The notes under the pieces: generated by a model
Told to the model about the DNA's origin: nothing
Seen by the model: only the letters and a program-made list of their open reading frames with translations
Databases searched by the model: none
Origin: Liolophura sinensis
Taxonomy: Eukaryota > Mollusca > Polyplacophora > Chitonida > Chitonidae
Assembly: GCF_032854445.1 (NCBI RefSeq)
Contig: NC_088306.1
Coordinates: 20,367,764 to 20,431,763 of the forward strand
Length of the DNA stretch: 64,000 nucleotides
Direction of reading: 5' to 3'
In this document: piece after piece, positions 1 to 10,760 of the stretch
How the letters are laid out: each line of letters begins with the position of its first letter
How positions within the stretch are numbered: position 1 is the stretch's first letter
Made by a program: the position numbers and the translations under genes

Positions 1-1483
1 ACAAGGAATGTCAGACATCGTTAGTGGAAGATAGTATGTCATTTGGAGCTTTCAGCAAGTGTTTTGGAGGTAATTGTTTGTGAGCATCTGCAAAAAAAAA
101 CAAAAGAAAAAAATATAAAAATCATGTTAACAAATAAATTTATTAGATATGCATCATGAACATCACTTGCAAAAAAATCTATTGTCAAATGTCCTTTTGT
201 CTGTGAAGAAAAAATATTAAAGGTCATATTAACAAATAGCTATTCATACCCTTTCATATGAAATTTGTCTTATTTTTATGTTTTCTTCTCCTTTAAAAAT
301 TACATTTTTGTGTATATTCTGGATTATCGTTCTGTGGTTTCCAGGATAAGTTAAATGTCTCTTCTTGTTTTTCATTTCCATCTGTACTGATCAATAAATT
401 GCAGCGCTTAGGAATGAGTCAACGATTAATTCAACAGGAAAATCAAAATTCCATTTATCGCCATAGTACAAGTACATGTTCGTTTATGAACAAAACTTTT
501 ATGCAAATAGGCTTTTGGGAAAACGCTATCAGCCTTTTTTTTTTGTCTTAGTATAATGACAGTTTGTTGTATGCATGTAACCACTTTTCCATATCTCAGG
601 GGTTTGGATATTGATTTCATGGATTTCATTGTTGTTTATGGAATGAATAATGTTGTATATCTTTGAATCTGGATCCATAATTCTAGCTTAAGCTGGAAAA
701 TGCATCGAAATAAGGACATACATCTTTCAGTAAAATCTCTGTTGCTCATTGCTATGGTAACAAGCATTGTAACTAACAAAATGTAAATCAATAAATGGGG
801 AAAAACACAAATACAGTGTATTAAACATTAGCCAAAAGGAAAAACTATTAAACCAAATGATTTCTGATGATGATAGATAGACATGTTTTATCTTTCAAAT
901 ATGATCATTAATTTCGTATGAAAGTAGTATGGGAACTTGGGTATTAGAAAAGTACCGCACTTAATTTTTTCCCGTTATTTTATCTCTGCCTCATTAATTT
1001 ATTTCTTTCTTGACTGATTTGAGACCAGAAAGCTTTGATTGTTTTGCTTGTTTTCAAATAGTGCCGTTGATTTCATACAAAAAGGAAAATTGTAAACTTA
1101 GGTAAGGTACAAACCCCGCATGAGAAATGTCTTTCTTACTTCTCAACTTACTTCTTTGTCGAGTGATAATGGTAACATAAAACGCTAAGAAATTCATGAA
1201 AATCAAAAAATTGTGTTTTTTTTTTTTTGCATGTGGTTTGTTTTTTTGTTTTGTTTTTTTTATGGCAGAATCGAGTTTGGGTTAGAACAGTATGCAGTTT
1301 TGCCTATGTTATGCGACCTGAATTTCAAATTCTGCTAACTCTACAGTTTATGTCAGGCTGAGTTTTTCAGGCTAATTCTTCAGGATTAAGTTTATTTTGG
1401 AATGTAGCAGTCAACCAACACTGTCTGAAACGGACTTCTCCAAATCTCCTGCAGTCCTCCCAGGCCAGCTCGCCAGCATGGCA

Positions 1484-1612
1484 GCAGTGTCCCAAGAGCT
1501 GCTAACTAGGGCTGTTACTGTGAGTTCAAGTCCATCTCATACTGGCTTCCTCTCTGGAAGGTCTGCTAGAAACCTGTGGGTGGTCGTGGGTTTCTCCTGG
1601 GTCTCCTGCAAG
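1484..1612 (+). repeat. Degraded SINE fragment
   Basis: The segment matches the middle of the SINE seen in full at 37090-37360: a box-B-like 'gtgagttcaagtcc', then 'ggcttcctctctgg', then 'ggtggtcgtgggtttc'. There is a deletion of about 15 bases before 'ggtctgc'. Both the tRNA-like head and the tail are missing. Confidence 0.7.
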
Positions 1613-3097
1613 CCGTGTTTCCAGTTCTGTATTTTAACAGAATCCGTGCAAAGAGATTCTAGCTCAGTATGTATTGGGTAGACTAGACTCTAACCCAGTA
1701 TGTATTGGACAGCATAGACTCTAACTGAGCAGAATTCTTTAGTTGGGTTGTTAATTACCCACACTTAGTCCGTCAAAACAATTGCAACTGAGTATGTTTT
1801 GAGTAGCTTCTTGAATCGGCAAATCACAATCGTACATGTAAAAATATCTGAAGTATTTGACGAGTTATATTCTGCCTTTACGTCTTGACCTTTTTTTTTT
1901 TGTTTTCTTTTTTTTTTTTTAATTTCCATCTAAAGATCAATAATGCCCTAAAGAAAAAGTATTATATTACCCTTTATTTTCTTTTTTGTAATTTTATTCT
2001 TTTCTTCAATTTATAAAATGTGATTTCCCAGTTTCCTGCAGGCTATATACTGACATACATGTTACATTATAGATGGATAGGGGAATTTTCTTGACATGTT
2101 AATATAAGTGTAAGTGCGCCTTCTTGAGTAATGTTAGGCATCGTGAGTTCCATCGTAAATCACGTACGCGAGTGTGGCACAATCCGCGATGATTTCTCGG
2201 GAACAGATATCAAGGGAAATATTTCACTGTGGTAAGGTCATGCCTGATGGACTCATTCTCCACCCCAGGGTCAAAATCTCTGACATAATACGTGCGAATA
2301 GCCGGTGTTGAGTGTTTAAGATGCTAAAGGTCAGGCCATTTGTTGCCTGTCTGTATTATATTCTTTCACAGATTGATTCTCTGTGATAATTAAAGACGTC
2401 ATGTAGATGTAAAATAGTTGTCTGTGGAGGGGACTTGAATGGAGGTAATCAATGGTTATTTAATCTTGTCATTACTCTATTTGACTTACGCATCTTTTCT
2501 TTCTGACGATTTTTGTGGCAAGTACACTATTGGAATATTACGCAATTTTATTTTTTTTCTTTTGATTACAATTTCTAAAAGTTCATCTTTCGTCGTATAG
2601 GTCATGGTGGGATTTATTCTGCTTGTCATCCGCAAAAATTAATAACATGTTTCATTAACTTGGATATTTTTATAATCCACAGATTTCATATCTTATCACT
2701 ATAGTCTGACTCTGATTAATTACCCTTCCTATACAACAGAGGAGGGTTGATGAAACATCCAGTACAGGCTTATGGCTGAGATCGCCAGCCTTAGCGTATT
2801 GAGTATCCGCTCGATGTTTTGTCCTATACATCCAAGGCTCAGCCAGCTCCTGGGGGTTTGACGGTGTCCCAGTGTACCTAGCCAGAGGTTGGTGTTTATT
2901 CCTGGCATAGAAATCCTGTCGCTTACGACTTACGCGTGACTTTGGCCAGGGATTATTTAATTTGGTCCTGTCTGGCTGGTACGATGGTATTAAACCTACA
3001 CATACCTGGCTGGTCTAGCAAAGTCTTCACTCAAGCCCATCAATCCAAACTGGTCCAGCCCTCATTTGATCTGTAGTCCTGTGGGACACCTGAAGGC

Positions 3098-3133
3098 CAG
3101 GATTGTCTGTCTGTCTGTCTGTCTGTCTATCTG
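3098..3133. repeat. (CTGT)n microsatellite
   Basis: About eight tetranucleotide units with one interruption (ctat). The same CTGT tract recurs at 3396-3415, 3527-3560, 3658-3675 and 4187-4206 inside a larger repeat. Confidence 0.85.
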
Positions 3134-3364
3134 TCGGACCATGAATTTGTGCAACAAGTTAGACAAATGGCTCACGCGACATTTTGAAACAGAGCAGGTG
3201 CAGATCACTCTCTCACAACCTTGGTCATGTATCCGTTGATTATCGACTAGACTCTTCAGTGTCTAGTTTGTCTGTGTGCTTGGCTATTTGCCCTCCATGA
3301 GCATCAGGAAAGCAAAAATATCAGGAGCTAGGTCAAACACATACACAGCATATACTGGTGAATA

Positions 3365-4245
3365 ATAATTCAGATCTAAGAATATGTTTGTTTTCCTGTC
3401 TGTCTGTCTGTGTGCTGTAAAGAAGGATATTCGTGGACAGAAAAATCACAGATGAAACAGTTTCAGATGATAGTCTGGTCAATACTTGTTCAGATCTCAC
3501 AAAATGTCAGACTGCTGTGTGATTGCCTGTCTGTCTGTCTGTCTGTCTGTCTTCCTGTCTGTGCTGGTAGGAAAGCTCTCTGTGGACAGAGAAATCACAG
3601 GTGAAATCAAATACTAGTCAATAATTATTCAGATGTCATAAAATATTAGACTGTTGTCTGCCTGTCTGTTTGTCTGCTCTGAGGAAAGCTGTGTGTGGAC
3701 AGAGGAGTAACAGGGAAGCAAATGCAAGTCCAATACTAGTCAAATATCACACTGGCATAGATGTCATTTAGAAATTGGATTTAAGTAACAGTATTATCAC
3801 TTTCTGAATATAGCACAGGTTCTAGTGGTGAAAAAAGGCTGAAACCACAACAGGTTTGAACCAAAGACCTTAGAGTCAGGGAGCTGTGTTATTTCTGATC
3901 ATCAGAGGGGTAAAGTATGTTCGCCATAGTCTACAGGTGAGCTACCTCCAATTTTGTCAGAGGCCTGTTGATCGGGTAGTCTGGTGGTCTAGACAGTTGA
4001 CACGTATTTCTGGTGATTAAGTGCCTGACTCTGAGGTCGTTGATTCAGAACCCACAGTGGTTTCATCTAATGTTTAGTTCTAGAATCTGTTCTATATTCA
4101 GAAAGTGTAATCTCTAATAACGATAATGCTGCTAATCAGTATAATCACTGAGATCTCACACGATATTAGACTGTTGTGTGTATGCCTGTCTGTCTGTCTG
4201 TCTGTTGTAAGGAAACCCTTATGTGGACAGAGACATTACATATAA
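3365..4245. repeat. Tandem repeat of about 130-140 bp containing CTGT tracts
   Basis: Four related units share the order 'cagat-tca-aaat-attagactgttgt', then a CTGT tract, then 'aaggaaagct' and 'gtggacagag' followed by 'atcacag'. Units lie at about 3365-3480, 3488-3615, 3629-3740 and 4148-4240. The third and fourth are separated by the foldback element at 3785-4122. Confidence 0.7.
3785..4122. mobile_element. Foldback (inverted-repeat) element with tRNA-like arms
   Basis: The left arm (about 3785-3885) is an inverted copy of the right arm (about 4022-4122). Shared blocks are 'cactttctgaatata', 'gaaaccac' and 'agagtcagg'. The right arm contains 'tggtggtctagacag' and 'ctgactctgaggtcgttgattc', which resemble tRNA A-box and anticodon/T-arm sequence. 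No coding capacity. It could be a MITE or two head-to-head copies of a tRNA-derived SINE. Confidence 0.6.
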
Positions 4246-6343
4246 TTTGATAAGACAAAGCAGACTGATTGTGCTTCTGACCATGTAGCATTCAGTTCTC
4301 ATTGGATAACGGACACTGTTTCCAGTTTGTTGATAAAATAGGTGTATGTCTGTAGATAAGGACAGGCAGTAGATCAGTCCTTGTGTTGTATCTTGATGAC
4401 CTTTGATTTTGTGACAACTCGGTGTATCGGTCTGGATAATATGAAAAAACAAGATACAGCTACTCCCCAATGCAGGCAGAATGTCTGATCTATGGTTTGA
4501 TTCAACAGACAGTGGCCTAGGAACAATTTGACAAAACTTTGTGAATCTTTGTTTTGTTTTTTTAAAAAAAACAACCTTGTTTGGATTCTTGTGCCATCAC
4601 AAAAGCGATTTTCAGGATGCAAGATCGCAGTTGATTCAATGAAATGCGAGATCATGAGGTTATGTTGCTGTCCAGTTGAGCGTAAATGTACTTTTATAGT
4701 GTGATCCTTCAGTTTCACTTGGTTATCAACAACTATAATAAATTCACAGGATAGTCACACAGGATAATGTATGTTTGTGAACAATAAAAGGAAAGATCTG
4801 TCAGTCATACCATGAGTGACTCAGTAAAAATGACAGCTAGTGAGTTTAAGAGAGAGAAATAGGAATTTAAGAAATGCTCCAATGAAAATGAATTTTGTAC
4901 CAAAGTGTGCAGGACGTTTCGAAGAATGGCGAGCAGAATTATAATTGAATTTTTGGGTTAAAATAAATGAAACCACTGCTTTAAAGATTTTGATCATTTT
5001 ATTTGGTACTAAAGATTTTTGTTTCGCATACAATTTATTGCCAAGTGCACGTTTCTCTGGCATTTATCAATGAATGGATCACTCAGTTGAATGCATGTAA
5101 TTTGTTACCTTCAACTTGCAGTATCTAGGATATAACAGTTCACATTGCTCGCTGAAACGTCATCTTCTTGTGCTTTTAGTAATAGTCCAATTGTGCATGT
5201 AATCCATCTGGGTTATTGGATTATTTGAAGCGTGAAAGTAAAGTATTCCATAACATTCTGTTCAAAGAGCAGGAATAGATTTCTCTGTACCGTTCTTCTG
5301 CCAGTTTGATGGACAACTGAAGGAGTTATTAAAAGTACCAAATGGTGACGGAAAGTTTAGCCACGAAGAACTGTGAGCAGTCCGTGCTCATTCTGTCAAT
5401 TCCCTCCTCAAATCTGTCAGTTCATAGAGCTCCAGATATGAGATTTCGGATGCAGGGAAATGAGAATAGTGATGAGTCGTTTGCGTGAGATTTCAGTACA
5501 TGTCCTAGAGATTGGAAACCCCTGGTAAAATTAAATTGTCAGAGATTGCGCCAAGCAAAATTGAATAATGGCATGACGTCAAACAGTTCTTACTATTGCT
5601 TGCAGAAGTATTTGCAAATCTGAATCCTTTTGGACCAAGGAAATAGAAAATAAAAAGTGATTTCAAGTCAGGAAATGAATGTTCTCTTGAAGCCTTGGTG
5701 TTTTAATTCTTTCACCTTTTTTATGTCTTCTGCCGATCTTCGTACAAGAAAGTTCTCTTTTGTTGAGGGTATTTTAAGGGTTTATTATGGTATATTTGCT
5801 ATAATCTGTTAAATGTGAAACTTTTCTGTCAGAAGTTAAAATTCGGTTTAGTTCCATTTTTTTTGACTCTTTGAGAATTTAAGCACAGCTCCAACATCCA
5901 GATTCCATAAGCGTTCTGTAAATGTTTGAAACAAATTATTCTGATATTAAGAGTGGCACATGCCTCAGTAGTAAGGTGTACGATACATCACTCTTATTGT
6001 TATTAGAACTTGGTGACTGCAAGCCATCATTGGCCTCCCCTGACTGGCTCATACAGGTTTATATTCATAAGTATTGCAGGCCTGTAAATAACTTCTTAAG
6101 GCAGGGCGGACAAATTTTCAAAGCCCAGTCAATTTCAGTAGTGTTTTGATAATTCACTACGTGACTTACATGTTAAGTTTGTCAAGCACCACTTAGTTTG
6201 TACCTGACAAGATATGTGTTGATACCAAACAATATCCTTGTTAGGCTGCTTATTTGCAAGCTTGGTATTGCCTTCCACCGATGTGGCGAGTAACTTACCA
6301 AAAGTCGTTGGTTTTATACTAAGCGGACTCCTGATTTCTTTAG

Positions 6344-6371
6344 ACTGACCATCGTATTGTTAGTGAAAATG
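6344..6371 (+). other. Possible small exon ending in ATG
   Basis: The acceptor-like 'gatttctttag' is followed by 28 bases ending in 'aaaATG' at 6369-6371, directly before a strong donor 'gtgagt'. Spliced to 6482-6511 it reads LTIVLLVKM then PQAAETETDY, or starts at that Met as MPQAAETETDY. Phase fits, but conservation is unknown, so it may be chance. It could also be the 3' end of a longer first exon. Confidence 0.25.
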
Positions 6372-6481
6372 GTGAGTTCTTATCAAATAATTAAATATGT
6401 CCCTGTATATAGAGCAATGTTGCTAGGTTGTGTCTAGAACTGTGTTGTGACACGACCTTTTTCTTTTTTCTCATCTTTTAG

Positions 6482-6511
6482 CCTCAAGCTGCTGAGACGG
6501 AGACAGATTAT
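6482..6511 (+). CDS. dlg1: DLG exon, 10-residue segment before PDZ1
   Basis: Thirty bases encode PQAAETETDY between a pyrimidine-rich acceptor ending 'catcttttag' and a consensus donor 'gtaagt'. It is phase 0 at both ends, so it could be skipped without a frameshift. It lies in the acidic linker that in DLG proteins precedes PDZ1. I chose it because the splice sites are strong and the phase matches the next exon. A microexon this short with no domain could be alternative; I have no direct evidence of use. Confidence 0.7.
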
Positions 6512-7003
6512 GTAAGTACACATTGTCGTGTTAATTATTTCTGTTATCTATGGAAGATCACCTGAACTCTTGCACCAAAAAGTGAATTTTTAGAAGCAAA
6601 TATCATTCAGTATTACTCTTGTTGCTTAAAACTTATAATGTCAGCAAACTGCGGATGGTTGTGGGTCACCCCCGGGCTCTATCCGGTTTCCTCCCACCAT
6701 AATGCTGGCCGCCGTTGGTGCATCCCACCTTACATACAAACCTCAAACCACTTTTCCAAGATCAGTGTAAGTCTCTGAATGATGCAAAATATACTATTTT
6801 GTCATGGGTATAATAATAAGTTATGTATGGTAATTAATTAATTAATAAGTATATAAGTTTGACACTTAAGTAAGGCCGTAAAGTCAAAATTTGTTCTATG
6901 TCTTTTGCCCCAGATGTTGGGGAGTACATTGCGCGTCTTCAACTTCCGTACTAGTGTCTTTAGATGTAGAGAGAAATCTGCCAGATGGATGACGTGTAGC
7001 AAA

Positions 7004-7035
<32 letters not shown>

Positions 7036-7473
7036 GAGAGTCCCTTAGGTTGTGTCCATCACATTTCTGTGTCAGAATTAGAATTGAGATTTCAGGTTTT
7101 TATATGAATGAATCTGTCATCCACTTTGAGAGAAATAATGGGCATGAGGTTATTTTTGGATGCCATGTGTCTGTTAGTGTGTCGTTCGGTTTTGTATCTG
7201 GATGTCATATTGTGCTTTCGTAGCTTGCTGTTGCTCAATGGGCTTTTGTCCATATTTATGTGTAAAGTACTATATATCTGTGGCAGTTTGTCTCAACAAG
7301 CTTGGGATGTTCAATATTGATCTATAAATCTTGTTATTTTGCCTATAAAATATCTCTCTTCTCCAATACATTTGTTTTATTTGTCTGCCAATTGTAACTT
7401 TGCTATGTGTTGAAAAGAGAAAATCCTCTATAAGTTGTCTTTTAAGTTTTTTTTTTTCCTTTCATGACAACAG
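6512..7473 (+). other. Intron (962 bp)
   Basis: GT-AG intron, phase 0. It contains a SINE fragment (6641-6718) and a poly-A run of about 25 bases at 7010-7035. Nothing else recognised. Confidence 0.7.
6641..6718 (+). repeat. SINE fragment, 3' half
   Basis: Matches the SINE body from 'cagcaacctgcggatggt' through 'ataatgctggccgccgt'. The head and the A-rich tail are missing. Confidence 0.75.
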
Positions 7474-7521
7474 GTAGATAACATATCCGAATGGGAATAT
7501 GAAGAAATCGTCCTTGAACGG
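7474..7521 (+). CDS. dlg1: DLG exon, start of PDZ1 (beta-A strand)
   Basis: Forty-eight bases, phase 0 at both ends, encode VDNISEWEYEEIVLER. The end matches the invariant (E)YEEI-LERG lead-in to PDZ1 of DLG proteins and provides strand beta-A. The acceptor is 'catgacaacag' and the donor a full-consensus 'gtaagt'. The following exon supplies the G of LERG. Confidence 0.95.
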
Positions 7522-7832
7522 GTAAGTTGTTTTGTCATTATTTATCTGGTGTAGGTGTGTTGAAATGCACAGCTACAGTTATTAATGTTAATGTTAATTT
7601 TTTGTTAATAAAAAGCCTAGGAGTATTGTGTCAGCATCATTCTTCGCTTTCATATCATTGTAAGCACTTTGTCTCTGGAAACAGGTTTTCAGATTTTTTT
7701 AATATCAAAATTGAAAAGTTAGGAATTGGGAAGAACCATATTCATTTTCGGTAACATTGGCACATTTCTGTAAGGTTATTGGCGTCAGAACAATTTTCGA
7801 TGAACTCACACTACATGTGAAATAACGATTTT

Positions 7833-8056
7833 TGACCCAGGAGCCTCTCACCAATGCAGTTGCTGTGAGTTCAAGTCCAGCTCATGCTGGCTTCCTCTCC
7901 GGCCGTAAGTGGGAAGGTCTGCCAGCAACCTGCGGATGGTCGTGGGTTTCCCCCGGGCTGTGCCCGGTTTCCACCCACCATAATGCTGGCCGCCGTCGTA
8001 TAAGTGAAATATTCTTGAGTACGGCGTAAAACACCAATCAAAAAAAAAAAATAAAA
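7833..8056 (+). mobile_element. 5'-truncated SINE with target-site duplication
   Basis: The element begins at 'tgacccaggagcctc' and lacks the tRNA-like head, but carries box-B-like 'gtgagttcaagtcc', the conserved core and the ending 'gcgtaaaacaccaatc' with an A-rich tail. A 9-base direct repeat 'aaataacga' flanks it (7820-7828 and 8057-8065), which supports retroposition. Confidence 0.8.
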
Positions 8057-8069
8057 AAATAACGAATTA

Positions 8070-8147
8070 TTAGGTTTTCTCCCACCATTATGCTGATCGC
8101 CATCGTATAAGTGAAATATTTTTGAGTAAGGCGTAAAACACCAATCA
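8070..8147 (+). repeat. SINE tail fragment
   Basis: A second, more diverged SINE 3' end runs from 'ggttttctcccaccat' to 'gcgtaaaacaccaatc', directly downstream of the copy at 7833. It looks like an older insertion. Confidence 0.75.
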
Positions 8148-8809
8148 TAGAAGTAAATAGTCACTATGGTGAATAAGAGAACATGTTTCATTGATCAGAA
8201 TTGAAATTGTACAATGATCGATAAATTAGAAAATGAAGTACACTTGAAACTGAAAATTCTGTTCACAATTATGTTCTTGGGCCAGGTCATGCTAAAAATG
8301 TTAAAACTGATACTTGCTGCTGACTTTCTTGTCGCTCAGCACTCAGAGAGGTTAGAGTAAGGCAACAGGACTGGTTGGCTCGGTGTCAGTTTGTGACTGG
8401 GTGGGGTGTCATGTCTAGTATCTTCAGCATGATACTTCATTGGCGGTAGCACTTATTTTACTCACTGAATGTCTACTTGTTGTCATATGACTGAAAAATT
8501 GCTAAGCTGTTCATACTTACATGCAGTTGTGTTCATGACACGTAAAAATTTACCGCTTTATTCCCTGCTGTTAAACCACTGGGGTTTTGTGACGTGTAAA
8601 AAAAAGTCTTTGATTAAAATTATGTTAATAACATAACTACCCCCGTCAGTGCCTGGGTATCAATACGAAGATAATATCAGAAGATTAGTCTTCTACAGAT
8701 CTAGCACCAGGGTAATGTCTCTGAGAGCTTCAGGTTTCCGTATCCATATTAACGACAACAGAAGGTTTTACATTTTCTGATAAAAAAAAGAGTTTTATGT
8801 TTGCCAGAG

Positions 8810-8970
8810 AATGAATGAAGGAATGATTACACCATTTTGCTGGAGAAAGAAGCCGACATTAATGTACCCTAATTATTCAACCTTTCCAGCCGTCTCTATG
8901 ACCAATATTTTGAAACATTCTGAGGGAACTATGGGGTGTAGAGAAATCATTTGCACTGTTTTATGAAACC
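8810..8970 (+). repeat. Dispersed repeat family D, copy 1
   Basis: Shares an ordered series of blocks with 44557-44690: 'gtttgccaga', 'tca-cc-cctctgcaacc'-like spacing, 'accaatatt-t-aaacattctgag' and 'gtagagaaat'. No coding potential or terminal structure seen. Confidence 0.55.
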
Positions 8971-9106
8971 TTCGTCTTTAATAACACAAACAAACCATTA
9001 TTATAATAATTCTGCGCATAAATTCCATTGAAAAAAGTTCATTAAAATAGTTTTCAACATGACTATATGTTCTCAGATTTTTCAATTCCTAACAATTCCT
9101 AACAAC

Positions 9107-9689
9107 TGGCTACTTCAACTCCTCTCTATATTTTGGGCTGGTGAAGTATCGTAGCCCCAGGGGGAACCAATGGTAAACCATACACTCATTCACACCATGT
9201 CCTTTCTAAACATTGGCTGCAGTCTAAAAGTGGTGTCAACTTTGGCTCTTACCTCTCAGCTCGCCAGCACACGCAGCATCCTAGATATGCTCCATTCGGT
9301 AATAGCACACCAGCCGCATATTTACGACACGGCAGACCATGTCAGTACAAGGTGCCCATTAGGTTTGCCTATTCAGGTTGAACGCGCATGCGCCACCTTG
9401 GAACAGTAACTTTTTCAAGACCCATAACTGTGTCGAAGGCAAATGACTTTAGTGATGACAGTGGAGGTGTGTCCTTACCAAGTGGAATATATGTGAGATG
9501 ATGCTTGTGCGGGCGAGCTGAGTGGTAAGGGCCAAAGTTGATACCACTTTTGGACTGCCGCCATTGTTTAGAAAGGACTTATCGGACCTAGCGTGAATGA
9601 GGGTACGATTTACCACTGGTTCACGCTGTGGCTACGATACTCTGCCAGCCCAGAATAAAGAGAGGAATTGAAGTAGCCACCTGCGGCTA
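9107..9689. mobile_element. Foldback element, ~210-bp terminal inverted repeats
   Basis: The left arm (about 9107-9312) and right arm (about 9467-9678) are inverted copies. Both contain 'tggctacttcaa', 'gagtatcgtagcc'-like and 'cctttctaaaca' blocks, 'aaaagtggt-tcaactttgg' and 'ctcagctcgcc'. The spacer of about 150 bp has no transposase frame. The 9-base 'cctaacaac' lies on both sides (9098-9106 and 9690-9698), which fits a target-site duplication. Long TIRs with 9-bp duplications would fit a Mutator-like non-autonomous element; that class is inference. Confidence 0.75.
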
Positions 9690-9829
9690 CCTAACAACCC
9701 ATGTCATTGATTAAATTTCATTAAAATTATGAATATTGAATTGGCAAAATCTGTTTGCTTTTATATGCATTATAACCTTGTAAGTAACGAATGTATGAGA
9801 GTAACTTGACCTCTCTTCTCTCCGTGTAG

Positions 9830-9954
9830 GGCAACATTGGGCTTGGCTTCACGATTGCTGGTGGGTATGACAATCCTCATATCGCTGAAGATCCCAGTAT
9901 CTACATCACCAAGGTGATGCCAGGAGGTGCTGCAGCTGCTGACGGCAGACTCAG
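9830..9954 (+). CDS. dlg1: DLG exon, PDZ1 core with GLGF loop
   Basis: Encodes residues 27-68 of the assembled product, from [12 protein letters not shown] through [10 protein letters not shown] and [21 protein letters not shown] is the carboxylate-binding loop; the GGAAA-DGRL segment is the conserved turn before beta-D. It enters in phase 0 and leaves in phase 2 (AG|G, Arg). Acceptor 'ctctccgtgtag', donor 'gtgagt'. Ile and Thr replace the Ser residues of the vertebrate [12 protein letters not shown]. Confidence 0.97.
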
Positions 9955-10529
9955 GTGAGTCAAGCAATTATTTGTAATTTACCTGTGTAGTTTTTGAAAA
10001 CACACCTGCGTTGGTCTCTTAGGATGAGGTAACTGCCAGGATAAAAAGTAACAAAACACCTGGCTGGTCATCTACATCAGCTAGCCATTTTTTTTTTTCT
10101 TTTTTAGCCTCGAGAAAAGTTTGTGTGATTTGTCAGCGTGTTCGTCTTCAGTGTAAAAGGTTTTAGTTTGCCTAGCATGAATTGTCTAGTGTTGGAATGA
10201 TACTAGCAAGGATGATTTGTTGTGTATAACATTGGGCATAATTTTCCAACAGTCATAATGACACATGCAGATTTTTCTTGCACTTTCTTTCTAACCCAAA
10301 ACCAATGATGATAAATGATAGGGAGAATGATGGACTCTCATAAGCAAAGTATTTTACAGTGTTTGTGCAGACCAGGGATCTCTTATTTCTCTTTTCACAT
10401 AGTTTCGCTGTAATTGATATTTTACTCTTTCTTTATTGAGAGTGACCTCCCTTGCCAAGGTTTTTATGATTATTAAAAAATGGTTATTACTTGAAGCAGA
10501 GTTCTTCGCAGCAAACAGCATAATCAGAA

Positions 10530-10760
10530 AATGTTATTGTAATTCTTCAACCTTTTCGTATTTTTGCAAGGTGTTTATTCCAGCATATTCTGAAAGCATT
10601 ATTCTGTGAAGACTGATAAAATTGTCCTTTTTGTGAAGCCCTGAAACTGGCCAATTCAACCATTGTAGTTTTGTCTCTAAAATCATATGAAAAATGTGCA
10701 TAAATTGCACTGAAGGTTGCTCTTTCATATGTGAAAAGGTGGGGGAATTAGGGTACTCAC
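10530..10760 (+). repeat. Dispersed repeat family C, copy 1
   Basis: Shares an ordered series of blocks with 18155-18375 and 37495-37665: 'aattcttcaacctttt', 'gcaagg-gttta', 'cagcatattctgaa', 'ctttttgtgaagccctgaaa', 'ttggcc' and 'aaatgtgcata'. Copies 1 and 2 also share 'catatg-gaaaaggtgg-ggaatta'. The origin is unknown. Confidence 0.75.

Larger units (their letters stand above)
1..6343. other. Upstream non-coding or intronic DNA
   Basis: I see no exon here that I can tie to the DLG N-terminus (L27 domain). The longest open frames are short and lack protein-like composition. The stretch holds a degraded SINE (1484-1612), a CTGT-bearing tandem repeat (about 3098-4240) and a foldback element (3785-4122). 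It may be a DLG intron (long isoform) or upstream flank (short isoform); the sequence does not decide. Confidence 0.6.
7522..9829 (+). other. Intron (2308 bp)
   Basis: GT-AG, phase 0. Holds a 5'-truncated SINE (7833-8056), a further SINE tail (8070-8147), one copy of a dispersed repeat (8810-8970) and a 583-bp foldback element (9107-9689). No exon recognised. Confidence 0.85.

Noticed and set aside
5922-6149. 75-codon open frame as an upstream DLG exon
   Set aside because: No resemblance to the L27 domain or known DLG N-termini that I can see, and no clean donor in phase with 6482.
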